Below are positions 27,988 to 36,948 of a stretch of 61,503 bases of DNA, piece after piece (position 1 is the first letter of the stretch; every line of letters starts with the position of its first letter). The notes beneath the pieces were generated by a model. It was not told where the DNA came from, made no database searches, and was given only the letters and a program-made list of their open reading frames with translations. This DNA is from Pyxidicoccus fallax (GTDB lineage: Bacteria > Myxococcota > Myxococcia > Myxococcales > Myxococcaceae): the NCBI RefSeq assembly GCF_012933655.1, contig NZ_JABBJJ010000029.1:1-61503 (forward strand), read 5' to 3'. Both the position numbers and the translations under genes were made by a program.

Positions 27988-28407
27988 TCAGAGGAACCGC
28001 GCGCGCAATTCCGGCGTGGGCATGCGGCACGCGTCCGCCTTGCCGAACCAGCGGTAGCGGTTGCGCGCGATGAAGCGGTAGACGGCGTCGCGGATGGGCG
28101 TGGGGACGACGATGAAGGCGTAGAACAGCTTCCACGCGCCGGGCAGCTTGCGGGCCACGCGCAGGGCCGCACTGGAGCGCTCGTACACGCGCCCGTCCTC
28201 CACGAGGATGAAGCTCTGGGGGTCGGCCTCCGGCACGCGGCCCAGGGGAGCGAGCAGCGAGGCGGCCTGGGCGGACTGGAGTGCCGCGAAGCGGAAGCGC
28301 GCCGAGGGGTCCCGGTCGATGATGAAGTTCACCGCCCCATTACAGAGATTGCAGACGCCGTCGAAGAGCACCACCGCGGTGGACTCCCCCTGCTTCGACT
28401 CGCTCAT
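27988..28407 (-). CDS. DCC-family thiol-disulfide oxidoreductase (DUF393)
   Basis: A 139-residue thioredoxin-like protein with the family hallmark FDGVCNLCNGAVNFI, where the two cysteines form a CxxC redox pair, and the later segment FAALQSAQAASLL. Members are presumed disulfide reductases; the substrate is unknown. GGGAGG sits six bases before the ATG. It ends one base from the pbpC stop (convergent) and is the last gene of the leftward run that begins at the CotH gene. Confidence 0.85.
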   Translation of the reverse strand: MSESKQGESTAVVLFDGVCNLCNGAVNFIIDRDPSARFRFAALQSAQAASLLAPLGRVPEADPQSFILVEDGRVYERSSAALRVARKLPGAWKLFYAFIVVPTPIRDAVYRFIARNRYRWFGKADACRMPTPELRARFL

Positions 28408-28466
28408 GACCTGCCTCCCGCCAGGACTCTAGTAACAGTACGGAGCGAGTGCCGCCAACGGGCGCA

Positions 28467-28847
28467 TCACTTCACGTAATCGAACTCCCAATGGAAGTGC
28501 TCGCGGAGCTTGCGGACGCATTCCTCCCAGGTGGGGGCCTCGCAGGAGGCCACGGTGGCTTCGAGCCAGCGCCAGAGGAGGTCGTAGTCATACCGGCGCA
28601 GGACCACCAGCTTCCGGTTCGCCAGGATGACGCCGTCCGTGTCTTCCAGCGTCGCGAGCCCGGCCGGTGTCGCCACCATGATGGTGAATTCGTCCGAGCT
28701 TTTGAGCCGACCCTTCGCCCCTTTTCCCTGGGTCTTGACCCCGATGCTGACGGCCACGTGGGTGACGACCTCGTCGGGATTGTCCGGCACCCACGTCCTG
28801 AAGGGATGGTGCGTACCGTCTGTGACGTGATGGATGGCGGGTTTCAG
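28467..28847 (-). CDS. Imm8-family immunity-like protein, start uncertain
   Basis: About 126 residues. The pattern WVPDNPDEVVTHVAVSIGVK, DEFTIMVATP and the ending TWEECVRKLREHFHWEFDY matches Imm8 proteins, small immunity proteins of polymorphic toxin systems. No ATG exists at the right place. A CTG at 28847 (LKPAIHHV) with GGAG six bases upstream fits the family N-terminus best. A GTG at 28790 would cut into the conserved part, and a GTG at 28973 would overlap the upstream gene by 83 bases. No toxin gene is adjacent, so it may be an orphan immunity gene or have another role. Confidence 0.65.
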   Translation of the reverse strand: MKPAIHHVTDGTHHPFRTWVPDNPDEVVTHVAVSIGVKTQGKGAKGRLKSSDEFTIMVATPAGLATLEDTDGVILANRKLVVLRRYDYDLLWRWLEATVASCEAPTWEECVRKLREHFHWEFDYVK

Positions 28848-28890
28848 GGCGTTCTCCAGGGGCAGGGCCTCCCCTGGGACGCGAGGCGGC

Positions 28891-29868
28891 TCAGGCGCCT
28901 GACAGCCGCCGCGCCAGCGCCACGCCGCTGAGGAAGGCCCCTTCCACGCGAGGGCCGCCACACCAGTCCCCACAGGCGCCGATGCCCAGCGCCGCGTCGA
29001 ACAACGTCGACTCCTCCAGGGCGGGGGAGGGCAGGGCGTAGCGCCAGCGGTGGGCCACGGTCTCCACCGGACGGATGTCCCGCCCGATGGCTTCCGCGAA
29101 CGCCTCCACCCACCGCGCCGTCACGTCCTCTGGCGCGCGCTCCAGGTACTCGCGGCTGGCTTCCGGCGAGCCATGCAGCACCCAGCGCTCTCCCGCCGCG
29201 CGCCCCGGCTTGCTCGCGTCGCGCGCAATCCAGGACAGAGGCGAGCCGTGCACGAAGGCGCCGTCCAACTCCAGCGGCACGGGCTCCGCGAAGCGGGCCA
29301 TCACGGACTGGCACGGCTCCATCCTCACCGTCGCCGCGCGCGCCGCCAGCTCCGGCGCTCCGGCCAGCAGCGGCACCGCCTGCGGCGCGGGCACCGCCAC
29401 CACCACCCGGTCGAACACGCCGAGCCCCTCGCCCGCGTCCGACGTGAGCCGCCACGCCGGGCCCTCGCGCTCCACCCGCTCCACCCGGATGCCACTCCGC
29501 ACGTCGAGCCCCTGCGCGAGCTGCTTCACCCCCGAGCCCATCGCCGGCACGCCCACGTAGCGCACCTGCTCGCGCTCGGAGCGCGTCACCCGGCCCCGCT
29601 CCAGCGTGCCGATGACGCCGTGCCACTCCGCGGCCAGGCCCGCGTCCATCCAGGCGCGCACCTGTGCCTGGAAGAGCGGGTCCCTCGCCGTGAAGTACTG
29701 GGCGCCATGGTCGAAGGTGTCACCCGCCTCGGTCCTGCGAGTGGCCATGCGCCCGCCGGGGCCCCGGCTCTTCTCGAACACCTGGACCGGGAAGCCGGCC
29801 GAGTGGAGGGCCCGGGCGGCGGCCACGCCAGACAGGCCCGCTCCGATGACCGCGATGCGGAGTTCCAT
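28891..29868 (-). CDS. FAD-dependent oxidoreductase, renalase-like amine oxidase
   Basis: A 325-residue flavoprotein. The N-terminus carries IAVIGAGLSGVAAARAL (FAD binding), FEKSRGPGGRMATRR and FDHGAQYFTARD, all typical of the short renalase-like branch of the amine-oxidase superfamily. The C-terminus has ACGDWCGGPRVEGAFLSG, the second FAD contact. Likely a cytoplasmic oxidase of small amines or dihydropyridine-like compounds; the substrate is not predictable. The ATG at 29868 is preferred over a GTG at 29877 because AGGTGGGGGG precedes it. Confidence 0.82.
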   Translation of the reverse strand: MELRIAVIGAGLSGVAAARALHSAGFPVQVFEKSRGPGGRMATRRTEAGDTFDHGAQYFTARDPLFQAQVRAWMDAGLAAEWHGVIGTLERGRVTRSEREQVRYVGVPAMGSGVKQLAQGLDVRSGIRVERVEREGPAWRLTSDAGEGLGVFDRVVVAVPAPQAVPLLAGAPELAARAATVRMEPCQSVMARFAEPVPLELDGAFVHGSPLSWIARDASKPGRAAGERWVLHGSPEASREYLERAPEDVTARWVEAFAEAIGRDIRPVETVAHRWRYALPSPALEESTLFDAALGIGACGDWCGGPRVEGAFLSGVALARRLSGA

Positions 29869-29906
29869 GCCCCCCACCTAATCGCGGCCCGCTCGTGCCG
29901 CACGCC

Positions 29907-30452
29907 TCAACCGCTCCAGGACGTCCGTGAGCAACTGAAGCGCTCCACGTCGTTGCCGTAGTGGAATGCGCGGCCCTCGTGCGCCATGCCCAGCTTCCGC
30001 AGCACGGCCTGGGACGCGACGTTCTCCAGGTTGGCGATGCCGATGATGCGCTCCAGCTCCAGCTCCTCGAAGCCCCAGCGCAGCAGCTCACGGCCCACCT
30101 CGGTGGCGAGCCCCCGTCCCCAGTACGGCGTGTCGAACAGGTAGGCGATCTCCACGAGGCCCGTGTCCTCCAGGTAGCACAGGCCCGCGCGCCCCATGAC
30201 GACGGCCGGTGCCTCTCGGAGCGTGACGGCGAACAACCCGAAGCCGTGCGTCTCCCAGTGCCCCATCATCTTCGCCACGTGGGCCACCGTCTCCTCGTGG
30301 CTGCGGGGCCGGCCCGTCAGGTGGCGCATCACCTCCGGCTTCGCGTACAGGGCGGCGAAGCCGTCGGTGTGCTCGGGTGTGACTCGGTGGAGCTTCAACC
30401 GCTCGGTGTCGAGCGTGGGGCGGGCGGGACGCGAGGCCGAGACGCGGAGCAT
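29907..30452 (-). CDS. GNAT acetyltransferase, RimJ/RimL type
   Basis: A 181-residue GCN5-related acetyltransferase. TERLKLHRVTPEH starts the domain, VEIAYLFDTPYWGRGLATEV contains the acetyl-CoA pyrophosphate loop, and NLENVASQAVLRKLGM is the usual RimJ/RimL closing motif. Substrate unknown (protein N-terminus, antibiotic or small amine). The ATG at 30452 is chosen over an upstream in-frame start because it gives the usual family N-terminus and follows closely on the CotH stop (30496). Confidence 0.85.
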   Translation of the reverse strand: MLRVSASRPARPTLDTERLKLHRVTPEHTDGFAALYAKPEVMRHLTGRPRSHEETVAHVAKMMGHWETHGFGLFAVTLREAPAVVMGRAGLCYLEDTGLVEIAYLFDTPYWGRGLATEVGRELLRWGFEELELERIIGIANLENVASQAVLRKLGMAHEGRAFHYGNDVERFSCSRTSWSG

Positions 30453-30495
30453 GGCCCCGCAGTCTACCCGGCCCCGCGCCGCCCGGGGCACGGCC

Positions 30496-32322
30496 TCAGT
30501 TCACTTCCCAGCCCTTCGTCCCGCGCACGTACCGCTTGCCCGAGGGCAGCTCGCCGTAGAAGAGCAGGTCCTTCACGCCCACCACGGACACGCCGTCGAA
30601 GAGGCCCAGCTCTCCCTTCTGGGGCAGCTGGATGCCCAGCGCCGCGAAGTCGAGGCGCACCCGCTCGCCCGGGGCCACCGTCAGCTCCGGCAGCACCGCG
30701 CCCACGGGGTTGGCCACCTGCGTCGGCGCGTGGCTGCTCTGCGCCAGGCTCACCCGCAGGTTGGTGGTCAGCACCATGCCCTTGAGCGAGACGGCCTTCG
30801 ACGTCCGGTTGCCCACCTCCACCCAGCCCTCGCGCGGGTCGAATGCCTCGAACACCAGCGCCGGCTTCTTCTGCTGCTCGAGCCGCTCCAGCTCCTTCAG
30901 GATGAAGGCGCGGCGCTCCTTCACGTACCGCTTCAGGTAGGCGCGGCCCGCGACGAACCGCTCGTAGCTCATGTACGGGTCATCGCGCATGTACGGGTCG
31001 ACGAGCGCGTGCAGCTTGTCGATGTACGCGTCCATCACCTTGCTCGTGAACAGCTCGTCCATCGCCTTGTCCAGCCGCGCCTCCAGCCGCTCGCGCAGCT
31101 CGGGGTTCATCACCACGCGGGTGCCCAGGTTGGAGAACACCGGCAGGTAGCCCGGGTAGGGCCCCGTCTCGAGCTTGCGCAGGTTGTACATCTTCTCCAC
31201 CCACGCGTCGGTCAGCGTGAAGTTGAACAGCGGGTGGATCATGTTGCCGCTGTAGGTCTCCATGTCCTTCACGGTGATCTGGTGCCACCAGCGCGCGTCC
31301 ACGTTGTTCAAGTCCCAGGGCACGTAGGACCACTTCGCCATCGCCCGGTCGTAGATGAAGTAGCTCTCCGAGTCCTCCACGTAGTTGTTGGACATGAGCA
31401 CGTCCAACACCATGGAGCGCAGGTAGTGCTCCAGCTGGAGGTTCTTCTCCAGCGCGCTCACGAACTGCGGCTCGGGCGTGTGGTTGATGATGCCCATCAT
31501 CTCCCAGAGCTTGTCGTCCGGCTGCGTCTCGTTGGTCTTCTTCATCCACTTGCCCTGGTAGGGCACCTTCCACGTCTTGAACTCGCAGTCCTTCCAGCCG
31601 CAGCGGTAGATGGTCGCGTCGTCGTCCGCGAAGTCGTGGGCCTTGAGGAAGGACTTGTTCACCTGCTCGATGTCGAGGAACACGCCCTGGTAGGCGCCGT
31701 TCACCTTGAGCCGGATGAACTTCGCCGTCGGCGCGGGCACGCGCATGGCCTCCAGCAGGTCATAGGAGAGCTTCTCCGCCAGCATCGTCGCGTCCGCGTA
31801 CTCGGCCACGAGGTTGAGCGAGGTGCGCCCCTGGAAGCGGACCTTGTCCTCGAAGCTCACGTTCCAGCTCTTCTTCGGGAAGTGCCGCGCCGAGGCGCCA
31901 CGCAGCCGCACCTTCACCCGGTACGTCACGCCGTCCGCCTTGAAGAGCGCGTCCTGCTCGGGCGTGTACACGTCCTTCAGGAACTGCTGCAGCGTCGCCT
32001 CGGGCATGCTCAGCTCGTACTCCTCCACCGAGCTCTGCGCGGGCGGCAGCACGAACGGCCGCTGCGGCTCCAGCACCGGAGGCGGCGGCGGTGGCGGAGG
32101 AGGATTCGGAGGCGGCTGTGGCTGTGGCTGTGGCTGTGGCTGCGGGTCGGGCGGCGGGCCCGGAGGAGGATTCGGAGGCGGCACCTCCCCGTCGGGCGGA
32201 GTCACCTGCGGAGATTCGGTGCCCGGATGAGCGGGCGGCTCGACGGACGGGCCTTCCGTCCCGGGTCCACAGGCCGTCATGCACAGCAGGGAAAGGCAAA
32301 GCAGAAGTCGTGCGTGATTCAT
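30496..32322 (-). CDS. CotH-kinase-family lipoprotein with lamin-tail-like domain
   Basis: A 608-residue lipoprotein (lipobox LCMTAC, Cys18). Residues about 20-90 are a Pro/Gln/Asn-rich tether made partly of PQ repeats. The CotH domain follows with RLRGASARHFPKKSW, SLNLVAEYAD, NGAYQGVFLDIEQVN and VPWDLNNVD; CotH proteins of spore formers are atypical secreted protein kinases. The last 110 residues look like a lamin-tail-type beta-sandwich (VFEAFDPREGWVEVGNRTSK). The real substrate is unknown. The start at 32322 is the first ATG giving a lipoprotein signal; the ribosome site is weak. First gene of a leftward run ending at 27988. Confidence 0.82.
   Translation of the reverse strand: MNHARLLLCLSLLCMTACGPGTEGPSVEPPAHPGTESPQVTPPDGEVPPPNPPPGPPPDPQPQPQPQPQPPPNPPPPPPPPPVLEPQRPFVLPPAQSSVEEYELSMPEATLQQFLKDVYTPEQDALFKADGVTYRVKVRLRGASARHFPKKSWNVSFEDKVRFQGRTSLNLVAEYADATMLAEKLSYDLLEAMRVPAPTAKFIRLKVNGAYQGVFLDIEQVNKSFLKAHDFADDDATIYRCGWKDCEFKTWKVPYQGKWMKKTNETQPDDKLWEMMGIINHTPEPQFVSALEKNLQLEHYLRSMVLDVLMSNNYVEDSESYFIYDRAMAKWSYVPWDLNNVDARWWHQITVKDMETYSGNMIHPLFNFTLTDAWVEKMYNLRKLETGPYPGYLPVFSNLGTRVVMNPELRERLEARLDKAMDELFTSKVMDAYIDKLHALVDPYMRDDPYMSYERFVAGRAYLKRYVKERRAFILKELERLEQQKKPALVFEAFDPREGWVEVGNRTSKAVSLKGMVLTTNLRVSLAQSSHAPTQVANPVGAVLPELTVAPGERVRLDFAALGIQLPQKGELGLFDGVSVVGVKDLLFYGELPSGKRYVRGTKGWEVN
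32114..32143 (-). repeat. GGCTGT hexamer microsatellite in the CotH gene
   Basis: Four perfect GGCTGT units and a fifth imperfect one encode the Pro-Gln repeat of the lipoprotein tether. A 20-base element with GGATTCGGAGGCGG also appears on both sides of it (near 32096 and 32163). Hexamer changes would keep the frame, so tether length may vary between strains. Confidence 0.7.
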
Positions 32323-32635
32323 CGCACGGCCAGTGAGCAAGGGACATGCCCCCTCGACCGAGGGGCCCCGTGGGAGGCGAGGGAAGGCCGGGCGCCGTGG
32401 ATCTACTCCCGCGGTTGCCCCATGTGGGAAAGGGATTGCCCACTCCGGGGATGCCTGCTTGCCATGCATGGGTGGCTCGGGAGAGCGCGGCGGGCGCATC
32501 GCCTGGCCGCCCTGGACGGAGCAGGCGGACGGGCAGGGGGCCCCGGACGTCTTCCCGGAGCGCGGTGCACGGCCTGAAGCGTCATTCCTAGCTTCACCGG
32601 GAAGCAGGGAGCGCCGCGTCAGGGGAGACAGCCGC
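32323..32635. other. 313-base intergenic region
   Basis: Between the divergent CotH and 32636 genes. It must hold both promoters, but I see no convincing -35/-10 pair. The only clear structure is a perfect 7-bp inverted repeat CCCCTCG-AC-CGAGGGG (32350-32365), 28 bases ahead of the CotH start, which could be an operator or an mRNA hairpin. No gene supported. Confidence 0.4.
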
Positions 32636-33103
32636 ATGGAGACCTGGAACCAGACGTCCACGGACGCCGTCCGCAGCCATACGCCGCTGCTGGTGAACCG
32701 CCGCATCGACGAGCACGTGGAGGCCTGCGTGCGGCACATGGCCGAGCAGGGTGACCGGGCGGAGATGAGCCGCTACCTCGAGCGGCTGGAGCGCGAGTGG
32801 GACATGAGCCGCGCCCTCACCGTGGGCGCCTCCGTGGCGTCCGGGCTCGGCCTGCTGCTGGGCAGGCGGGCGGGCACGTGGCGGGTGCTCAGCGCGGTGG
32901 CCACCGGGCTGCTGCTGCAACAGGGGTTGTTCGGCTTCGGGCCGCTGTCCGGGCTGCTGCGGCTGATGGGCGTGCGCACGCGCCGCGAAATCGACCTGGA
33001 GAAGTTCGCCATCAAGGCGCTGCGCGGAGACTTCGAGCGCATCCCCAATGACGGGGGACCGCTGGCGAAGGCCAACGCCGCCCTCGTCGCCGCGCAGTCC
33101 TGA
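32636..33103 (+). CDS. membrane protein, DUF2892-like
   Basis: A 155-residue protein. Residues 1-55 are charged and helical (DEHVEACVRHMAEQGDRAEMSRYLERLEREWD); residues about 58-105 form two hydrophobic segments (LTVGASVASGLGLLLG and VLSAVATGLLLQQGLFGFGPL). The tail LEKFAIKALRGDFE is amphipathic. The two-helix part resembles the DUF2892/YgaP-like membrane module; a function is not known. AGGGGAGA precedes the ATG by seven bases. Confidence 0.65.
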   Translation: METWNQTSTDAVRSHTPLLVNRRIDEHVEACVRHMAEQGDRAEMSRYLERLEREWDMSRALTVGASVASGLGLLLGRRAGTWRVLSAVATGLLLQQGLFGFGPLSGLLRLMGVRTRREIDLEKFAIKALRGDFERIPNDGGPLAKANAALVAAQS

Positions 33104-33111
33104 AAATGAAA

Positions 33112-33144
33112 GAGGCCCCGCCCCCGGGAAGCGGGCGGGACCTC
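33112..33144 (-). terminator. terminator between convergent genes
   Basis: GAGGCCCCGCCC (from 33112) pairs with GGGCGGGACCTC (to 33144), with two mismatches in a 14-base stem. On the minus strand, downstream of the large peptidase gene, it is followed by CTTTCATTTTC, which gives a T-rich tail. It therefore most likely ends the 33200-36751 transcript and may also serve the gene ending at 33103. Confidence 0.6.
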
Positions 33145-33199
33145 GTCATGCTTCAGCTCCGGGGCGGGAACCTTCGGGTGGCCCGCCCCCGGCGTGTCC

Positions 33200-36100
33200 T
33201 CAGTGCCGTGGCCCGGTGTAGCCGCCCGCGACGGCCGGTATCAGCGCCGGCGACTGGGGCGCGGGCTGGGTGACCTTCTTGGTGTTGCCCTGGTCGAAGA
33301 AGCCGTTGAGGCCGGCGATGCCCAGCGAGAAGTTCGTCACCCAGCCCGGGTCCGGCTTGCCGGCCGCCGCGCCGATGTCGAGCGGCCGTGCGAAGTGCAG
33401 CCGCATCAGCAGGGGCCCCAGCGCGACGTTGAAGCCGATGGCGGCGTCCAGCACGCGGTGGTCCCACAGGTCCTGCCAGCCCTCGCCCACACCGCCCACG
33501 TCCAGGCCCGCCACCGCCTCCAGGTCGCTCAGGAAGGCCACCCGGACGATGTCGTTGAGCGGCAGCTGCAACTCCAGCGTGGAGTAGCCGTAGTGGCGGC
33601 CCAGCAGCCACTGCTCGTCGCCGAAGTTCACGCCGCGCAGCGTGTCGAACGAGGACAGGAAGTAGGAGCGCGCGTACCGCCCGCCCAGCGTGGTGCCCGC
33701 GCCGCCGCGCAGGAAGATGTTGGTCCGGCCGTAGATGGGGAAGTAGCGCTCGGCGTCCAGGCGGATGTTGCTGTACGTCTCGCCGTGGAACGGCTGCACG
33801 CCCACCGTCGTCTCCAGCAGCGCGGCGCTGCCCGCCAGCGGGCCGGTGGCGTAGTGGTACTTCAGGCTGTCGTAGCCCACCTGCCCGCTGAGCTCCGTCT
33901 GGAAGCGCACGGACCCGTTGCGCGCCTGCCATACGGACAGCAGCTCCGCGGCGGCCTCGTTGCGCTCCGGGAAGGCCAGGTAGAACTCGTAGAAGTCGTC
34001 CAGGAAGTACTTCGTTCCACCCAGGCTGAGGTCGCCCTGCAGGTAGAAGAAGGTGCTCAGCGGGTAGCGCAGGCTGCCGAGCACGCCGAAGAACCGCTCA
34101 CCCGACGTGAAGAACGTGTTCGAGCCCACCGCCGAGTCCGCGAAGGTCTGGTCCACGCGGAAGCGCAGCGACTGGAAGAGGCCGCCGCCCCACGTCGTCC
34201 GGCTCTGGTCGTTGATGTACAGCAGGTAGCCGTCCGTCAGGTCGAAGCTGCCGTACACCGCGAGGGTGAGCAGGAACTGGTGGTCGCGCATGCGGTCGGT
34301 GGCCGCCGCGAACAGCTGGCCCACGAAGCCGCCGCCGCCCGCGCCCGCGAAGCCGAAGATGGGGCCGAACTCCAGGTTCTGCCGCGCGAAGGGCTGGTAC
34401 GCCTGCGCGTCCGTCAAGGGCCGCACCGCCAGCGGGCCGGGCGGCTCGGGCGCGGGCTCCACCGGCACGTCCACCGCCAGCATGCGCGGCGGCCGCAATA
34501 TCGCGGGCCTGCGCTCGCCGGACATGTGGAACAACAGCCACAGGCCACCCTCGGGACCGGGGCCCGGCTCGAAGACACCCGTCGTCAGGTCCGTGCGCCG
34601 CACGATGCGGCCGTCCGTCATCAGCTCGTGCAGGTCCGAGGAGCTGTTGTTGAAGGCCGTGAAGAACACCCGGCCGTCCGGCAGCGCGGTGGGGTCCGCG
34701 TGGTCCCGGTCCTCGCTGGTGATGCGCTCCACCTGCTGGGGCGCGTCCACCCGCACCCGGAAGAGGTTGTACTTGCGGTGCGACGTGGCGTCCGACGTGA
34801 AGATGATGCCGGACGGGCCCCACGTGACGTGCCGCTCGGCGAACACGTCGTCGGTGAGCCGCAGGGGCTTGGCGTCCGGGCCCGCCTGGGTGTCAATCGC
34901 GTACACGTCGCGCAGGCCCGCGTCGTTGATGCCGATGAAGGCCACCCACCGGCCGTCCGGCGAGAAGGCCGGCGAGTACGCCGCCAGCAGGTCGTGCTTG
35001 TCGATGCGGTACGCCACCCGGCCGCCCAGCTCCAACCTCACCGTGGTGCCCACCTCCCGGTCGATGCCGGTGCGGATGGGGTTGCGGCGCACCAGCACGT
35101 CCGCCGCGCGCTTCTCCACCGTGTGCTGGTAGTCCTGGATGTAGATGACGTCGCGCCCGATGATTTCCGCGATGAAGGCCAGCTTGTTGCCCGTCAGCGC
35201 GAAGCTGCGCCCGGAGATGGGGTGCAGCGACTCCACGCCCGGCACGCCGTCGCCCACCACCTTCACCGTCTTCTCCGGCGCCCTCGGGTCCATCATGTAC
35301 AGCCGGCTCTCGCCCGTCTCGGGGACGATGGTGCGCAGCGCCAGCACGTGCCCGTCCGGCGAGCTGGCCATGGCCGTGACGTAGCCGGGCCCCTTGTCCA
35401 GGAGGTCCATCACCGGCGCCGCCTGCTCCGAGCCCAGGTACGTCTTGAAGGCCCGGCGCTTCAGCCAGTTCTCGAACCGCGCGGCGATGCGCTTTGGATC
35501 ATCTCCCGTCAGCCGCTGCAAGAGCTCCTCGAACTTCAGCGACGGGGAGTCGCGCGAGCCGCCCACCAGCCGGGGCGACTCCTCCAGCACGCGCTGGAGG
35601 AAGCCCTTGCCGTACTCCTCCTCCAGGAAGGCCACGCGCACCTGGCCCACCTTGTAGATCCACAGGTAGCCGTACGGCCCGGGCGAGAAGAAGTCGAGGA
35701 ACGCATAGCCCCGGTACAGGTCCGGGTTCACCAGCAGGTCCCTCACCAGCATCTCCGCCTCGGGGTCCATGCCGCGCTTGGCGTAGAACTCGGCCAGGCC
35801 TTCGATGAACCACAGCGGAATGGCCTGCAGCGGGTCTCCGAACACCTTCGCCTGCTCGGCCACGGTGCGCGTCTTCTGGATGGTGAACTGGTGCGCCAGC
35901 TCGTGCGTGCTGATCTCCTCGAAGAGCCGGTGGTCGCCCAGGTACGGCAGCGTCAGCTTCAGGTCCTCGCCCGTGCTGGTGAGGCCCAGCGTGCCCTCGG
36001 ACACCTGGAAGAGGTTGGTCTGCAGGAACTCCTGGTAGCTGCTGTAGAGGATGTACGGGAAGGTCTGCGTGGGGACGTACTGGAACTGGTCCACGAGGTA

Positions 36101-36751
36101 GCGGTACGCCTCCTCGATGAGGGGCGCGGCCCGCTCGGCCACCACGCGCTCGCGCTCATAGAAGTAGAAGCGCACGCCGCCCGTCTTCGCGCCGAGCGTC
36201 TTCGCGTACGTGTAGTTGAAGCCGCCGTCGGGGCCGCCCTGGCCCAGCGTCGCCTGCGCGCCGCCGTCCGGCATGCCCCCGTCCGAGATGCCCGTGACGA
36301 CCAGCGTGCCGCCATCCCCGGCCGCCTCGGTGCCCGCCGTCGCGGGGCCCGGGGGGGGCACGCCGCCATCCGTCGCCTCCGTCACCAGCGGCGGGGGCGT
36401 GGCGGTGGGCGGCAGCCCTACCTGGGCCTCCGGGTCGGAGGGACCCTGGGTGGTCTCCTGGGGTGGCCCCGAGGGGGGCTCGCGTGGATCGCTCGTCTCG
36501 GAGTCCGTGGTGGGCGCGCTCGGGTTGGCGCCTCCCTGGGTGCCGGGCGGCTGGTCGTGCGCGGTGCGCTCCGCGGGCGCGGCCAGGCCCTCGGCCGCGG
36601 GGCCCACGAGGATGTCCACGTGCCGCCACTCGAACTCGTAGCTGTTCACCGGTGATTTTCCGGGGCGTCGCGGCACCACATAGAACTGCGCGAGTGCCAT
36701 CCCGGGCACGAGCAGGGCCAGGATGGCGACTGCGATGGGGCGGAGGGTCAC
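33200..36751 (-). CDS. metallopeptidase-propeller-outer-membrane-barrel fusion protein
   Basis: A 1183-residue exported protein. Signal peptide 1-21 (ALAQ), then a Pro/Gly/Asp-rich disordered region (about 52-178). A gluzincin-type peptidase domain has HELAH (His283, Glu284, His287) and third ligand Glu317 in WFIEGLAE. Residues about 430-760 show TolB/PD40 propeller blades (AYSPAFSPDGRWVAF, TWGPSGIIFTSDA). The C-terminal 380 residues are alternating beta strands with aromatic girdles and end like Omp85/surface-antigen barrels (LRGVNFGDEQ, VALGPLLMRLHFARPLDIG). The active site should face the periplasm or the outside. The start is GTG at 36751 with GAGGTG about nine bases upstream. Substrate unknown. 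Confidence 0.8.
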   Translation of the reverse strand: MTLRPIAVAILALLVPGMALAQFYVVPRRPGKSPVNSYEFEWRHVDILVGPAAEGLAAPAERTAHDQPPGTQGGANPSAPTTDSETSDPREPPSGPPQETTQGPSDPEAQVGLPPTATPPPLVTEATDGGVPPPGPATAGTEAAGDGGTLVVTGISDGGMPDGGAQATLGQGGPDGGFNYTYAKTLGAKTGGVRFYFYERERVVAERAAPLIEEAYRYLVDQFQYVPTQTFPYILYSSYQEFLQTNLFQVSEGTLGLTSTGEDLKLTLPYLGDHRLFEEISTHELAHQFTIQKTRTVAEQAKVFGDPLQAIPLWFIEGLAEFYAKRGMDPEAEMLVRDLLVNPDLYRGYAFLDFFSPGPYGYLWIYKVGQVRVAFLEEEYGKGFLQRVLEESPRLVGGSRDSPSLKFEELLQRLTGDDPKRIAARFENWLKRRAFKTYLGSEQAAPVMDLLDKGPGYVTAMASSPDGHVLALRTIVPETGESRLYMMDPRAPEKTVKVVGDGVPGVESLHPISGRSFALTGNKLAFIAEIIGRDVIYIQDYQHTVEKRAADVLVRRNPIRTGIDREVGTTVRLELGGRVAYRIDKHDLLAAYSPAFSPDGRWVAFIGINDAGLRDVYAIDTQAGPDAKPLRLTDDVFAERHVTWGPSGIIFTSDATSHRKYNLFRVRVDAPQQVERITSEDRDHADPTALPDGRVFFTAFNNSSSDLHELMTDGRIVRRTDLTTGVFEPGPGPEGGLWLLFHMSGERRPAILRPPRMLAVDVPVEPAPEPPGPLAVRPLTDAQAYQPFARQNLEFGPIFGFAGAGGGGFVGQLFAAATDRMRDHQFLLTLAVYGSFDLTDGYLLYINDQSRTTWGGGLFQSLRFRVDQTFADSAVGSNTFFTSGERFFGVLGSLRYPLSTFFYLQGDLSLGGTKYFLDDFYEFYLAFPERNEAAAELLSVWQARNGSVRFQTELSGQVGYDSLKYHYATGPLAGSAALLETTVGVQPFHGETYSNIRLDAERYFPIYGRTNIFLRGGAGTTLGGRYARSYFLSSFDTLRGVNFGDEQWLLGRHYGYSTLELQLPLNDIVRVAFLSDLEAVAGLDVGGVGEGWQDLWDHRVLDAAIGFNVALGPLLMRLHFARPLDIGAAAGKPDPGWVTNFSLGIAGLNGFFDQGNTKKVTQPAPQSPALIPAVAGGYTGPRH

Positions 36752-36948
36752 AGGGGGTCACCTCTTCGGGTGGGGAGCAGGCGGAGTGGCGGCAACCTGA
36801 GAGGCTCCCTCTCAGGGGCTCGGGTATACAAGGGCCTGATTCATTTCTTTCCGTTTACTTGCGCGACGGTGAGCGTCCCAACCGGCGCCGGCCCTGGAGG
36901 GCATGGGGGCTTCGTCTGGTGCTGGCGCCCGATGATATGGATGGGGGC

